NCBI RefSeq assembly: GCF_030272615.1 | Contig: NC_081414.1 | Coordinates: 3,969,501 to 4,033,500 of the forward strand | DNA length: 64,000 nucleotides | Direction: 5' to 3' | Origin: Cryptomeria japonica | Taxonomy: Eukaryota; Streptophyta; Pinopsida; Cupressales; Cupressaceae | Shown: positions 63,428 through 64,000 of the stretch, in pieces | Layout: each line of letters starts with the position of its first letter | Numbering within the stretch: the stretch's first letter is position 1 | Notes under the pieces: model-generated | Database searches by the model: none | Told to the model about the DNA's origin: nothing | What the model saw: the letters and a program-made list of their open reading frames with translations, nothing else | Translations under genes and position numbers: made by a program

Positions 63428-64000
63428 TGTTGGCTTGATGATGATTGTAATGTATTCATCACTTGTTGTCATTGATGAAACACTCTCTCACACATATGAT
63501 TACATTGACTATCGGTGTAACTTCATTGGTTTACACTGTTAACCGGTATGTTTAAGGTTCATCTCTAACCGGTACTCTGTGTCAACCAGTATGTGCATAA
63601 GACATAACCCGTGGTTACATTAAGTCGACATCAAAATGAAGATGAAGATGAAGATGGAGATCAAGCGGAAGATTCCAGGACAACGATTCACATGTTTTGT
63701 TCCAACCAGTATTAACTATTCTAACCGTTATCCATTTTTGTGATGAGTTACCAACACCGTTTTCTTGGCGGTCATTTTTGTGATGATTTATGTTTACTTG
63801 TCTAGGTACACTGCACCTAGGAAATTGTGTTTTGATTTCCTAAGGCCGACATAAGATTTGTATGTCTTTTTAAAGACATCTTAGTGAATCATTTAAAACT
63901 GATAACTGATATAGAAGAGGAGATTATGCAAATACTAATATACAAAAAGAGTGAAAGCTTTTGTTGAAGAGCGATAAGTGTTAAGATGAAGAGCAATGTT
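63428..64000 (+). repeat. LTR start of the copia-like family, runs off the window
   Basis: Starts TGTTGGCTTGATGATGATTG, matching the minus-strand start of the solo LTR at 24905, with GTTGTCATTGATG and several ACCGGT or AACCGGT motifs after it. The end is beyond the window, so it may be a solo LTR or the 5' LTR of a full element. Confidence 0.65.

Noticed and set aside
1-64000. CRISPR arrays, bacterial operons, rRNA or tRNA genes
   Set aside because: No regularly spaced repeat-spacer pattern and no cloverleaf or rRNA core seen; the direct repeats present are tandem or LTR type.

Overview
This window reads as nuclear DNA of a seed plant, most likely a gymnosperm such as a conifer. The reasons are AT-rich, transposon-packed sequence, nested plant Ty1/copia and Ty3/gypsy LTR retrotransposons, a LINE with a plant-type ORF1, a plant-type PPR fragment, and a host actin gene with plant actin intron positions. 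The taxon is inferred from style and is not proven. Only one host gene looks intact: a four-exon actin gene on the minus strand (35007-37867) whose exons join to exactly 377 codons. The rest is transposable elements, their debris, and a few decayed host-gene pieces.

Left part (1-13370). A young-looking copia element fills 1-5447 with its 5' LTR outside the window. Next is a multi-exon, decayed replication-protein-A1-like gene (5510-7029, with a possible last exon near 8363), perhaps split by another insertion at 7051. A 15-bp x 5 minisatellite rich in G-box cores lies at 7846-7920. A minus-strand fusion of gene scraps follows: two glutamine synthetase exons (10474-10766) run into a PPR fragment (10020-10400). 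A 0.6-kb tandem duplication sits at 11041-12270.

Centre left (13371-31738). One copia element is spread over 18 kb by later insertions: a non-autonomous LTR element with a perfect 5-bp target duplication (14741-20712), an unidentified block (21476-27440) that itself carries a solo LTR (23787-24905), and a reversed solo LTR (about 27558-28240).

Centre (31739-42757). Unrecognised AT-rich DNA, the actin gene with tandem repeats inside two introns, a SINE-like sequence, and two local tandem duplications.

Right part (42758-64000). An old gypsy element (42758-53790) carries two related TIR DNA transposons (43077-44403, 51467-52617) and a shortened relative of the non-autonomous LTR element (46282-49163). 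The second TIR transposon contains a remarkable cluster of short palindromes of the form GTTCG-NN-CGAAC (52274-52543). Beyond it lie a 0.54-kb foldback element (55130-55670), two LINE ORF1 remnants in opposite orientations, one of which runs straight into a LINE 3' tail without an ORF2, and LTR pieces of a third copia-like family up to the window end.

The genes do not form a pathway. The window is a record of layered insertion around one working housekeeping-type gene. The best candidates for something undescribed are the palindrome cluster, the RT-less LTR family with an internally repeated 284-residue ORF and a conserved internal repeat array, and the captured-gene chimera.
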